64,000 bases of DNA from a virus. The DNA is taken from the IMG/VR virus record IMGVR_UViG_3300046522_000252, positions 1 through 64,000 of that record, one strand, 5' to 3'. The translations under genes were made by a program, and so were the position numbers. The notes under the pieces were generated by a model. That model did no database searches. It was not told the DNA's origin and saw only the letters and a list, made by a program, of their open reading frames with translations. Shown here in pieces: positions 55,312 to 63,400 of this stretch; positions within the stretch are counted from its first letter, which is position 1, and each line of letters starts with the position of its first letter.

Positions 55312-55935
55312 TTATTCGACCAGCCCACTGCCTATCAGAAGGAAAGTGCCTGCCACGAATGTGTTCGACGAGGGCACGTCGAAGAATGTGTAGGGCGCAA
55401 TGCGCAGTAGATTTTGCCGCCCTGTGGCGGCCAAGAGCCACACATAGCCACGGCATGCATGCTTTCCGTTCTCGGGATGCCATGACATTACAGATGCATC
55501 CATGGAGGGGCCGTTATCGTCGCCGCCAGGATAAATATTCATGGTCGCCCTTTGTACGCGGAGGACGCTGTCCGGACCGATACCGCCACTATTGTTGGTG
55601 CCGGAGTCTACGGTGGGACCGTTATTGTTGCGCCAATACTCGTTGTCGTAAGCGGCATAGGTGCCGTTGCCGGAGCCTAGCGCACCGTCGCTGTCACTGT
55701 GCCACGTCGTTCCGCCATCGGGGGAGAAGTCGAGGGCCAAGAATTCTGGGGCGTTTAGTTCCAACGCGAGGATGACAACACGGAAATCAAGGTAGTTCTC
55801 TGGCAACACCAGATCGACATACTCGACCGGCGTGGTGATCACCGTCTTCTGTAAAATCGTTTGTCCAGCCAGATTGGAAAAGGCGGCTTGCAGGTCTGCG
55901 CTGTTTGATCCGGGGTTTTCGAGGTCAATGCCCAT
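55312..55935 (-). CDS. Virion-associated hypothetical protein
   Basis: A 207-residue beta-rich protein; MGIDLENPGSNSADLQAAFSNL at the start and GGTTWHSDSDGAL in the middle. It lies among head genes between two genes that share a motif, and resembles a structural or decoration protein. No family recognised. Confidence 0.55.
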   Translation of the reverse strand: MGIDLENPGSNSADLQAAFSNLAGQTILQKTVITTPVEYVDLVLPENYLDFRVVILALELNAPEFLALDFSPDGGTTWHSDSDGALGSGNGTYAAYDNEYWRNNNGPTVDSGTNNSGGIGPDSVLRVQRATMNIYPGGDDNGPSMDASVMSWHPENGKHACRGYVWLLAATGRQNLLRIAPYTFFDVPSSNTFVAGTFLLIGSGLVE

Positions 55936-55936
55936 G

Positions 55937-56116
55937 TCAGGCTCCTAATGTGAGGTAGTCGCCATTCAACGTGAGCGGTTGCCCATTCAGCGTCAGGGCG
56001 TTGGAGGGCACCGCGACGCCGGATGGCGGCATCGGCCAGCCGAGACTTGTCAGGATGAAAGCAAAACGCGGGTCCGCTGATCGCAGCGCGCGGATCATGT
56101 AGCTCACGGACTTCAT
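55937..56116 (-). CDS. Short protein with shared head-region motif
   Basis: A 59-residue protein whose N-terminus (MKSVSYMIRALRSADPRFAF) is close to that of the 54938-55273 gene, followed by a Pro/Gly-rich tail. ATG at 56116 is chosen over 56134. Function unknown. Confidence 0.6.
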   Translation of the reverse strand: MKSVSYMIRALRSADPRFAFILTSLGWPMPPSGVAVPSNALTLNGQPLTLNGDYLTLGA

Positions 56117-56140
56117 GACGGTAGGCCCTTTCAAACGACG

Positions 56141-56173
56141 AAAAGGCCCGGCCGCGAAACCGCGACCGGGCTA
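56141..56173 (-). terminator. Terminator after capsid gene
   Basis: A hairpin with GCCCGG and CCGGGC and inner CGCG pairs, followed on the minus strand by CCTTTTC. It lies just after the capsid stop and could attenuate transcription so capsid message is more abundant than downstream message. Confidence 0.7.
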
Positions 56174-56182
56174 AAGCTGAGA

Positions 56183-58159
56183 TCAGGAACCGGGAACGCC
56201 CCAGTTAACCTCGTCCAGCAGGGCGACCGCCGTGGCACGGCGCTTCGCCCAGTTGATCGTGCGTTCCGCCAGGAAGCCCACGGTGTTGGTCTGCCAGAGC
56301 GAGACCAGCGACGCGCCGGTGCCCGCTGTCGCATCCTGCGTCAGGCCGCTATCCTTCATTTCGAGCGAAGCCTCGCGGCTCATGTCGACCCGAATGCCGC
56401 CGTCGTCGGCGAGATAGATGTCCTGAGCATTGACCAGTGCCACGAACCCGCCCGCCGAGACCGGCGCGAAGTATTCGGACACAATCACCGGCAGCCCTTC
56501 GAAGTCACCACCCAGCATAGTGATGCCAGGGAATTCCTTCTGGCCGAGCGGATTGCGCATTTGGGACAGCGCAAGCGCGGTCGTTGCGGACATGATCCAC
56601 ACGCCGGAGGTCGGGGCATTGTTCGCCGCAATGAATACGCCGAACAGGAGGCGGATATCTTCGCGGATCGCGTCGGCGTCATTGCCGGTGGATGCGATGG
56701 CGGAGACGCCATTAGTGACCGACGCAGGAGAAATCCCTGCCGATGCGGCCTTGGCCGGATCGATAAAGTCGGTGTCGAGACGTTCGCGCAGGGCCGCAGC
56801 CAGGCTGTCGCGGACGATCATTTCGGCGGACGGGCTGGAATCGCGCAGCACCTCGTCGGTGACGACCGCGATATTCGCGACCTTCAACGGCTCAAGCGTC
56901 GTGCGATTGAAGTCGAACGCGGTCAGGGGCTTGGGCTTGCCTTCCCCGACCCAGTAGGCGTTGCCGCCGGAGGTCTGGCCGATCAGCGCAGCCCGGAACG
57001 GCACCTGCCGAAGCGACGGCACGCCATTGTTGCCGAACTTGCCGAGGATGGTCTGCGGACGCAGAAATTCCACGAAATCCGCAAAGGCCGTGGTTTCCTC
57101 GCCGACCAGGGCACCGGCCCAAGTCGCATCACTGACCGTACCGGCAGCGACCGCCGCCTTCAGGGCGTTGATGACGCTATCGTCGTTCGGATAGCGCTGT
57201 TGCGCCATTTCCAGCGCTTCGCGCCGGTTGCCCTGGGCCATACCGAGGCACTTGACGACGCGGGCGAAGCCAATGCCGGGCTTGGTGTCGGTCCGGGTTT
57301 TGACGACAACGCCAGCGCGGGCCTGCGTTCCGTCGTTTTCACGCTCAGTAATAACCGGCACCGGCTTTGCCGAGACGGCCTTAGCGCGCTCCAGCGACCG
57401 CAGCCGCTTGAGGTCATGGTCGATTGCCTCGACCTCGCTTTCGAGCGTGTCGAATTCTTCCTGCTCGGCCTCATCGGACGAGCGGCCCTCTTCGATGCTC
57501 TTTTGCATAACCTCTTCCATGCGGGAGGTGTTCGCCGCCCGCTTGGCTTCAAGCGCGGCGATCTGTTCTGCAAGCGTCTTCATTTTCTTAGCGTCCTTGG
57601 GGCGCGTAGTTACGGGTTGAGATTTTCCCGTGACGCCGGGTGCAACAGGCCGATCAGACGCCTTTGGCTCTTTGCCGGACGCGGCGAGCAAAGGACGGTC
57701 TATCGACTTGATTTCGGAAATGGTGGCCTCGGCCTGTGCCGGGATCGTAACCAGCGACAGCTCCATGACTTCGGTTTCGAGGAAGTGGATGCCGTTGGTC
57801 TTGTCGATCCATGCATATTCGATGGCGTTGAAACCAATCGAGACGGCAGCGACGAGGCCCGCCTTGACCGATTGCCAAGCCTCGTCGATCCGCTCTTTCA
57901 GCGTGCCAGGCTCGTCGATCTTCGGCAGCTTCGCCTCAAAGGTGATGCCGTCTTTGGTGGGCTTGTCGAACGTCACCGTGCCGACCGGCTTGTCGGTCTT
58001 GTGCTGCCAGAGAAGCGGCATCGGGTTTTTGAATTTGACGCCCAACGGTTCGACGATATCGCCGAGGCGATCCGGCGTCGGCGTGGTGGCCGTGCCCCGG
58101 ATAATGCGCTGCTCGTCCTCGACCGCCTTCACGGTCAGGATTGAATATGCCCTGTTCAT
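56183..58159 (-). CDS. Fused prohead protease and major capsid protein
   Basis: A 658-residue protein. Residues 1-160: HK97-type protease (LGVKFKNPMPLLWQHKTDKP with His, VAAVSIGF with Ser, ETEVMELSLVTIPAQ). Residues about 190-275 form a coiled-coil scaffold (LAEQIAALEAKRAANTSRMEE), and the rest the HK97 capsid fold (NNGVPSLRQVPF, TDEVLRDSSP, AERTINWAKRRA). The fusion means all capsid copies are made with a protease, or an internal start (MKTLAEQ) makes extra capsid-only protein. Confidence 0.92.
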   Translation of the reverse strand: MNRAYSILTVKAVEDEQRIIRGTATTPTPDRLGDIVEPLGVKFKNPMPLLWQHKTDKPVGTVTFDKPTKDGITFEAKLPKIDEPGTLKERIDEAWQSVKAGLVAAVSIGFNAIEYAWIDKTNGIHFLETEVMELSLVTIPAQAEATISEIKSIDRPLLAASGKEPKASDRPVAPGVTGKSQPVTTRPKDAKKMKTLAEQIAALEAKRAANTSRMEEVMQKSIEEGRSSDEAEQEEFDTLESEVEAIDHDLKRLRSLERAKAVSAKPVPVITERENDGTQARAGVVVKTRTDTKPGIGFARVVKCLGMAQGNRREALEMAQQRYPNDDSVINALKAAVAAGTVSDATWAGALVGEETTAFADFVEFLRPQTILGKFGNNGVPSLRQVPFRAALIGQTSGGNAYWVGEGKPKPLTAFDFNRTTLEPLKVANIAVVTDEVLRDSSPSAEMIVRDSLAAALRERLDTDFIDPAKAASAGISPASVTNGVSAIASTGNDADAIREDIRLLFGVFIAANNAPTSGVWIMSATTALALSQMRNPLGQKEFPGITMLGGDFEGLPVIVSEYFAPVSAGGFVALVNAQDIYLADDGGIRVDMSREASLEMKDSGLTQDATAGTGASLVSLWQTNTVGFLAERTINWAKRRATAVALLDEVNWGVPGS

Positions 58160-58183
58160 TTTCGTGATCCTTGTGGACGGTGG

Positions 58184-59878
58184 TCAGGCGGCCCCGACGA
58201 ACAACATTTGATAGGTCGGTTCCCGGCGCCGCTGAGGGTCGCGGCTCATCAGCATGGCCGCGTCAAACGCCGCCACGAGCGGATCAATCTTGGCTTTGCC
58301 TGCCGCCTGCTTGGTGATCAGCACGGCGTTGCCGCGTTGCTCGACCTTGGCGTTACCGACGCACCACGCCATCAGCGGCGAGCCGTCGTGCCAGAGGGTG
58401 CCGTCTTTCAGCTTGCGCTCCATACCCCACACGGCGCCGGAGAGCCGGTAGCCTTGAGCGACGGCAACAACCTGATCGCCGGTGATGTCGCGCGCGGCCA
58501 GCTCGTCGACCATGGCGGCAACTCCAACCGGGTCCAGGCCGACACCGGCCTTTTCCGGGAGGAGCCCGGCGTCGCGGACCCGCTCAATGATGTCGGCGAC
58601 ATCGCGGATATCCTGCGTCGGTGTTTGGCAAATGGTCAGGTCGCCGTCCGCTTCGAAATCGCGGAGCCGGTCGGCAATCTCCAGACGGTTCGTGAGAACG
58701 TCCGGGTGCGCCCAGGCGTGGGTCCAGAGCCGCCAGTCGCGGGTGATCTTGTCGCGGCCGATGGCGGCAAGGCCGAAGAGGTCGTCGAGGCCGCCGCCGT
58801 CGATCCCCATAACTATCACATCGGAATCGGCGATCAGGCTGTCCAGCGTGATCGTCTTGTCGGCGGCGGAAAGCCAATAGTCAGCGCCAAGCCAGCGGTC
58901 GCTATGTAGCGCCAGGCCGATCTCGACGTTAAGGTGTTGGCTGGCCCACCGGCGTTCTTCCTCGTCGCCCTTGGCCCGCGCCGAGGCATAATCAGCAACC
59001 AGCCGGTTGAGGGTGATCGACCGGCCAAGATTGGGAAGCACCAGCGGCCAATTGCCCGGCTCCCGCCAGGAGGCGTTCGCCTGCATGGCCTTCGGGAATT
59101 CATAGAGGATCGGCAGGACTTCGCCTTTGATGGTCCCGTCCCGGATGCCCCGCGCATAATTCAGCTCAGCCTTGAACACCCCGGCTGGCGGTTCGTCGCT
59201 TTGCGTCGTGATCATGATCAGCACGGCTTCGGGGTTCGGCAGAAGCCCGCCCCGTATCTGGCCGATGATGCGCGCGGCGCCGCTGATCGTCGCCATAAGG
59301 TGCAGCTCGTCGAGCAAGACAAACGCCGGTTTCGAGCCGGTGATGACTTTCATGTCGAAGGTTTTGACCTTGAGCCGCGCCTTGTTCCGCCGGTCCGTGA
59401 TCGTTTTCGTGTGGTGCGCGATGTGGAAGCGCTGAACCAGGTAGTCGTCGGCCTCGATCATGCCGACGGTTTGCTGAAAGGCGAGGTCCGCAACTTCGTG
59501 CGTCGGGCCGATGTAAATGAACTCGGCGCGCGGCCGGACATTCATCAATAGCCCGGTCAGCGTGATCGCCGCGCCCATTGTCGTTTTCGACGATTTCTTC
59601 GGCACCATGCAGAACACACCCGGCACCATGCGGGCGCCGTCGACGAGTGAGCCGAAGATTGTTCGCACGATATCCCGCTGCCAGGGCCCGGCCGCCTCTT
59701 TCATGGCGGGCTGGCCCGGAACGTCCGGGAGGCGCAACTTGTCGAAGATGGCGACCGCGCGCCCCGCTTCCGCCTCATCCAGCGGCAAGTCTGGAATCAG
59801 CGATCTCCCGTCCAGGAGCCGTTGCTCCCAGTCCGGGCAAGCGAAGTCCCACGGGATCACTGCAGGAGCGTGCTCCAC
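58184..59878 (-). CDS. Terminase large subunit
   Basis: A 564-residue packaging motor. VPGVFCMVPKKSSKTT is a variant Walker A, FVLLDELHL the Walker B, and VMGIDGGGLDDLFGLAAIG the first nuclease motif; a later VGLDPVGVAAMVDEL is the second. It belongs to the HK97/Terminase_1 type. GTG at 59878 overlaps TerS by 22 bases. Confidence 0.92.
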   Translation of the reverse strand: MEHAPAVIPWDFACPDWEQRLLDGRSLIPDLPLDEAEAGRAVAIFDKLRLPDVPGQPAMKEAAGPWQRDIVRTIFGSLVDGARMVPGVFCMVPKKSSKTTMGAAITLTGLLMNVRPRAEFIYIGPTHEVADLAFQQTVGMIEADDYLVQRFHIAHHTKTITDRRNKARLKVKTFDMKVITGSKPAFVLLDELHLMATISGAARIIGQIRGGLLPNPEAVLIMITTQSDEPPAGVFKAELNYARGIRDGTIKGEVLPILYEFPKAMQANASWREPGNWPLVLPNLGRSITLNRLVADYASARAKGDEEERRWASQHLNVEIGLALHSDRWLGADYWLSAADKTITLDSLIADSDVIVMGIDGGGLDDLFGLAAIGRDKITRDWRLWTHAWAHPDVLTNRLEIADRLRDFEADGDLTICQTPTQDIRDVADIIERVRDAGLLPEKAGVGLDPVGVAAMVDELAARDITGDQVVAVAQGYRLSGAVWGMERKLKDGTLWHDGSPLMAWCVGNAKVEQRGNAVLITKQAAGKAKIDPLVAAFDAAMLMSRDPQRRREPTYQMLFVGAA

Positions 59879-60258
59879 TCGGTGCGCTCGTGGCCGGTCT
59901 CAGCCGCAATTTGCTGCATTTCCTTTTTGCCCAGCGGACGCTCTCGCTCGGTCTGATGCGGTGCCGGACGCGGCACATACTGAGACCAGCCGAAACGACA
60001 AGCCAAGACGAATTGGATCGCCTTCAAGGCGGTGGCGTCTTTGCGATCCGCAATGGTCAACAGGTTGCTGACGAGCTTGGCTTCGACCATGGCGCCGCCC
60101 CGGTCCAGCTCGCGCCGGTAGTGTTTCCGCAGCGTCGCTTTCGTGATGTCCAGGACGTCGGCGATCTTTTCACTTGGGATTGCCATCCCGGCGAGGACTT
60201 CGACCATGCGACGGTTAGGGGCGGTCGGGTTGTGTGGTGGTCGACCGTTCTTTGACAT
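59857..60258 (-). CDS. Terminase small subunit-like protein
   Basis: A 133-residue protein. An N-terminal helix-turn-helix (AIPSEKIADVLDITKATLRKHYR), then a helical segment (LTIADRKDATALKAIQFVL) and a polar end. This layout fits the DNA-recognition subunit, which selects cos or pac. It is the first gene of the late operon, directly upstream of TerL. Confidence 0.8.
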   Translation of the reverse strand: MSKNGRPPHNPTAPNRRMVEVLAGMAIPSEKIADVLDITKATLRKHYRRELDRGGAMVEAKLVSNLLTIADRKDATALKAIQFVLACRFGWSQYVPRPAPHQTERERPLGKKEMQQIAAETGHERTEWSTLLQ

Positions 60259-60392
60259 GCAACTTCCTCTTGCACACGTAACGCACTTGCGTTACTGTAT
60301 TTTTGCGGGGAGAGATAAAGTCACCTGTCCCCTCAATGGGTTACGGATATTTTGCATTTTCAACGATCACTTTCATCTTTCGGGGAACCAGC
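60259..60392. promoter_or_regulatory. Late operon start and palindrome
   Basis: An 8-bp-arm palindrome GTAACGCA/TGCGTTAC with CT centre lies at 60278-60295, 19 bases before the TerS ATG on the minus strand. A promoter for the late operon must lie here but no convincing -10/-35 was found. The dyad may be an activator or operator site or part of the cos/pac region. Confidence 0.45.
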
Positions 60393-60476
60393 ATGACACT
60401 TCAGTTTCTTCCACTTGGAATCACCTTTCTTGCCTTCTGCCTCGCCTACTACTTCCGCGACATTTACCTCGACTGA
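60393..60476 (+). CDS. 27-residue membrane peptide
   Basis: MTLQFLPLGITFLAFCLAYY ends in a charged tail; one membrane helix. GGGGAACCAGC precedes the ATG. It is first in the rightward block. A small membrane regulator or toxin-like peptide is possible; reality is uncertain. Confidence 0.4.
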   Translation: MTLQFLPLGITFLAFCLAYYFRDIYLD

Positions 60477-60504
60477 AAGCAACCAAAAACAGGAGAAAAA
60501 CCCC

Positions 60505-60894
60505 ATGACGAAGCACAAAACGATCACCGGCTTCCTAGTGAACGCCGCCGCCCGGACAATCCGCCCGGTGACGCTGCCGTTTGCGTGCAGCGCGCAGATG
60601 CAAAAAATGTATGAGCTTATCGAATGCGACACATTCGATGTTGTCCGGCTCCCGGATGAAAACACAGCCTGGGTCGATGACAACGGCCTTGTGAATGACC
60701 CTCAGCATTTCGTCTTCATCAATGGCGGGCATCCTGACCCGCTCGCCGGGAACGTGCTTTTCCTCGGCCCGGCTGATCGGGATGGCAATTCGCTTTCCTG
60801 CACCGCAACCGGCGAATTCCTCATGGCGCGGGTTTACTGCGGAACCATCGGCCAACCCGGCTGGCATCACATAAGCGCGGTCGAGGAGGTCTGA
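60505..60894 (+). CDS. DUF3846-like protein
   Basis: A 129-residue protein. ITGFLVNAAARTIRPVTLPF, ELIECDTFDVVRLP, AWVDDNGLVNDP, and GNVLFLGPADRDGNS match DUF3846, a family of unknown function in phages and plasmids. A second member is at 4800. The ATG at 60505 is chosen; the open frame extends further. Confidence 0.75.
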   Translation: MTKHKTITGFLVNAAARTIRPVTLPFACSAQMQKMYELIECDTFDVVRLPDENTAWVDDNGLVNDPQHFVFINGGHPDPLAGNVLFLGPADRDGNSLSCTATGEFLMARVYCGTIGQPGWHHISAVEEV

Positions 60895-60897
60895 CCC

Positions 60898-61413
60898 ATG
60901 GCAAAGCATTATTTCACCAGCACCGGCGACGCTTACGACGCTTGCCAGACTGACGAAGGCATCAAAAACGGTGATTTGCTGATCGTCACCGAAACCGCCG
61001 ACGACGGCACCGAGCAAATCGTGATCGGCCTTGCCGGTGCATGGCCGGTCGCCGTTGGCTGCGCCTCCGGCAATTTCCATCAAGTCACGGCGGGCGCCGA
61101 CATCCGCAGGCTCGCCGCCGATTTTGAGTGGACGGACGAGCAGATCAACGCGGCAATCGCTGAGGCGAAAACGCGCGGCCTGCCCATTTGCCCGGCCTTC
61201 GCCCGCTGGGCGCCCACCGCCCCGGCTCCGGCCATGGTAACGGTCATGGCCGACTACCTGACGAAGCTGGAGGCGGCCATCTTGGACGCCGAATGGTGGT
61301 TGGCCGATCCGCAAGTTGCCCAGCGCAAGGATATGCGCGGAGAACGGAAGCGGGTGATTTTTGCCGCCGCCGATCTCGTCCGTCAGCGCCAGTTGGAGGC
61401 GCATGACCGATGA
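60898..61413 (+). CDS. Hypothetical protein, 171 residues
   Basis: A mixed protein: beta-like first half (LLIVTETADDGTEQIVIGLAG, then VAVGCASGNFHQV), then a helical end (DYLTKLEAAILDAEWWLAD). Coupled to the next gene by ATGA. No family recognised. Confidence 0.6.
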   Translation: MAKHYFTSTGDAYDACQTDEGIKNGDLLIVTETADDGTEQIVIGLAGAWPVAVGCASGNFHQVTAGADIRRLAADFEWTDEQINAAIAEAKTRGLPICPAFARWAPTAPAPAMVTVMADYLTKLEAAILDAEWWLADPQVAQRKDMRGERKRVIFAAADLVRQRQLEAHDR

Positions 61414-61667
61414 GCGGCAATGGCTATCGCTTTGCCGTCTGGCTCGACACCTTCGTCGAGGAGAAGGGTTTTGACACCGAACGGCTTTTCGAGGTCGAAG
61501 GGCCGTCCGGTCTGAACATCATCCCGCTCGGCGTCGTCCTCGCCGCCATCAAAACAACCTCAAGCCGCGAACAAGAGGCCATTCAAAAGACGCTCGTCCA
61601 GATCGATTTCCTGAACGGTGACTGCAACCACTTCTTCGCGCATCTAGCAAAGGCTTTGGCAATATGA
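61410..61667 (+). CDS. Conserved phage protein, EVEGPSG type
   Basis: An 85-residue protein with WLDTFVEEKGFDTERLFEVEG, NIIPLGVVLAAIK and LVQIDFLNGD. This family is widespread in phages and plasmids with no known function. Coupled to both neighbours. Confidence 0.8.
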   Translation: MSGNGYRFAVWLDTFVEEKGFDTERLFEVEGPSGLNIIPLGVVLAAIKTTSSREQEAIQKTLVQIDFLNGDCNHFFAHLAKALAI

Positions 61668-61834
61668 CCCACTTCACAATCTGCTTTTGCGCCGTGATCG
61701 TCACGGCCATCGCGGTTTATTTTTTCTGGCAGGATCGATCCGACAGAGCGCTTTACACCATGAGCAAAACCGAGAAACGGGTGGAAAGCGTGAACCGCGC
61801 CCTTGAAGAAATGGGGCTTTGGAAACGTCCATGA
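61664..61834 (+). CDS. Small membrane protein, 56 residues
   Basis: An N-terminal hydrophobic helix (CFCAVIVTAIAVYFFW), then a charged helical tail (TEKRVESVNRALEEMG). ATGA overlaps both neighbours. Function unknown. Confidence 0.65.
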   Translation: MTHFTICFCAVIVTAIAVYFFWQDRSDRALYTMSKTEKRVESVNRALEEMGLWKRP

Positions 61835-62046
61835 CCGGCGCCGAATTCAAGATCATCCGCCAGCAGCTCGGGCTCACGCAAGGCGAGCTGGCCGCCGTCC
61901 TCGACTACGCCTCGGCGGTGCGCGTCTCGGAATTCGAGCGCTCCGCCAACCCCCGCGATATCCCGTCGCACGTCGCCCGGATCATGCGGGCATACGCCGC
62001 CGGTTATCGTCCCAACGACTGGCCCAAAAAAGGAGACAAGCTATGA
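61831..62046 (+). CDS. XRE-family HTH protein
   Basis: A 71-residue protein with FKIIRQQLGLTQGELAAVLDY and VARIMRAYAAGYRPNDWP. It fits a small regulator with a second short helical domain. ATG at 61831 overlaps the previous stop (ATGA). Confidence 0.75.
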   Translation: MTGAEFKIIRQQLGLTQGELAAVLDYASAVRVSEFERSANPRDIPSHVARIMRAYAAGYRPNDWPKKGDKL

Positions 62047-62225
62047 ACGTGCGCCCATGCCCGTGTGGTTCCGGCAAGGATAGCCGGTGGCAATACGACG
62101 CCAGAGGCATTGAACTATGCCGGACCTGTTCCGCCTGCCATAAAACGAAGATGGCCCAGTATCGGCCGGAGGTTCTCGCCAACCCCGGCTATGAGGCCGA
62201 CGAGGCGATAGAGGAGGACGAATGA
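62043..62225 (+). CDS. Zinc-binding small protein, 60 residues
   Basis: MNVRPCPCGSGKDSRWQYDA has CPCGSGK, followed by CRTCSACHK: several cysteines that can bind one zinc ion. It ends in AIEEDE, from the repeated junction sequence. Function unknown. Confidence 0.7.
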   Translation: MNVRPCPCGSGKDSRWQYDARGIELCRTCSACHKTKMAQYRPEVLANPGYEADEAIEEDE

Positions 62226-62608
62226 TGCCGAAGTTCACGATACAGGTTCGCGCCATCCGCCACCTGACCGCCGAGCTTTCAGTCGAGGCGGAAACCGAAG
62301 AAGCGGCGAGGAAAGCGGCGCAAAGCCGTATCGGCTCAATCGATATGATGTGGGACGAGAGCGACCCCGAAGACGAGCAAATCGAGACGATAGAGGAGGA
62401 CGAATGATGGTTGACCCTCGCAAGGAAAAGCGGTTCTTCCGCAAAAACGGCATGGATCATCCGGTGTATGTGGCTTGGCTTGAGGGCGGGGCCGCCGCCG
62501 ACGACCGCAAGTCGAAGTGCAATCCGTATCCCGCCGGGCGACGCCACGATGAATGGGAGCGCGGCTATCAAGTCGCCACTGAGGACCGACGAAACGATAG
62601 AGGAGGAC
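62206..62608 (+). repeat. Triplicated RBS-containing junction
   Basis: A 22-base sequence starting CGATAGAGGAGGACG is identical at 62206-62227 and 62388-62409, and its first 14 bases recur at 62595-62608. Each copy ends one gene (encoding IEEDE in the first two) and supplies the GGAGG site of the next. They mark modular gene joining, and may allow recombination that deletes or swaps genes. Confidence 0.75.
62222..62407 (+). CDS. Small acidic protein, 61 residues
   Basis: MMPKFTIQVRAIRHLTAELSV, then ETEEAARKAAQSRIGSIDMM and an acidic end. Beta-alpha-like; DUF-type families with EAA..A pattern are common. Function unknown. Confidence 0.6.
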   Translation: MMPKFTIQVRAIRHLTAELSVEAETEEAARKAAQSRIGSIDMMWDESDPEDEQIETIEEDE

Positions 62609-62619
62609 TGACCCGATGA
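62404..62619 (+). CDS. RMF/CrpP-like small protein
   Basis: A 71-residue protein. GAAADDRKSKCNPYPAGRRHD, then EWERGYQVA, fits the NPY...W..GY pattern of ribosome modulation factor-like proteins. Second RMF-like candidate in the phage. It may bind ribosomes or another RNA-protein target. Confidence 0.6.
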   Translation: MMVDPRKEKRFFRKNGMDHPVYVAWLEGGAAADDRKSKCNPYPAGRRHDEWERGYQVATEDRRNDRGGLTR

Positions 62620-62858
62620 ATTGGGATGATCCAGCAGCCCGCGCCCACCTGATCGACCGGGTAGGCCCACAAGAATATAACCGGCAATTAGAGGCGCACC
62701 TTGCCGCCTCGGTTGTCTCCACTGTCAACGGCCATAAAATCCGCCCGGTCGGATCACGATTCGGGCGGCTTTTTATGGTCGGCAAAACCGGCAACGCTTT
62801 TCACACACTCGCCGAGGCTGAGACATTCGCAGCAAAAGAGCCACCCGCTGACAGTTAG
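62616..62858 (+). CDS. Conserved phage protein, SVVSTVNGHKI type
   Basis: An 80-residue protein: NWDDPAARAHLIDRVGPQEYN, SVVSTVNGHKIRPVGSRFGR and FHTLAEAETFA. A common family in small phage accessory operons. Function unknown. It ends only two bases before the convergent gene. Confidence 0.75.
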   Translation: MNWDDPAARAHLIDRVGPQEYNRQLEAHLAASVVSTVNGHKIRPVGSRFGRLFMVGKTGNAFHTLAEAETFAAKEPPADS

Positions 62859-62860
62859 GT

Positions 62861-63400
62861 TTACTTGGCCGCTACTACCGTCGGGGCGCCATCGAGGATG
62901 TGGGCGCCCTTGACGTATTCAAGCAACCGCTTGAGCGTGCTTGCCGGGTTTAGCATGATGTTGTGATCGATTGACGCGGTGACATTCCATGCCCCGGTGT
63001 TGTCCTTGTGGAATACCTGGTGAGGCGAATGGGTGTCGAGGATGTAGAACGTGCCGCGTCTCAGCATGGTCTCCTCGCGGTCGAAGCCGCGCACATAGAT
63101 TCCGGTGTCGACGCGAACCTTGAGCTGGTGCGAAAAGCGCGGGTAGCGCGGGTCGACATGCAGCGGCGTTCCGCCGCGCACCGCCAGCCAGTGCGGATCA
63201 TTCAGCACCCTTTTCTTGCCGTCGCTGTCGGCGCTCCGGTTCCAGGTTTGCAGCCGGTAGCCAGCGCCGCGAAAAATCTGCTCAAGCTCCGCATCGGTCG
63301 GCACAGCAACGCCATGCTCGTCGAGGTCCACCAGCTCGATATGCATAACCGGGTTGCTCCGCTGATCCGGCTTGAGCGGCTTGTCCCAACTCCAGTCCAT
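62861..63400 (-). CDS. Probable 2OG-Fe(II) oxygenase
   Basis: A 179-residue protein. LHVDPRYPRFSH has an HxD iron motif, and LDTHSPHQV may supply the distal His, with YVRGFDREE between and an N-terminal helical part. This matches the double-stranded beta-helix oxygenases. It follows the IbrB-like gene with TGATG overlap, so the two may act together. Substrate unknown; nucleic-acid or protein hydroxylation are possible. Confidence 0.5.
   Translation of the reverse strand: MDWSWDKPLKPDQRSNPVMHIELVDLDEHGVAVPTDAELEQIFRGAGYRLQTWNRSADSDGKKRVLNDPHWLAVRGGTPLHVDPRYPRFSHQLKVRVDTGIYVRGFDREETMLRRGTFYILDTHSPHQVFHKDNTGAWNVTASIDHNIMLNPASTLKRLLEYVKGAHILDGAPTVVAAK

Noticed and set aside
56561-58144. 527-codon plus-strand frame opposite the capsid fusion
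   Set aside because: The opposite strand encodes an HK97 protease-capsid protein; this frame has no domain or start signals.
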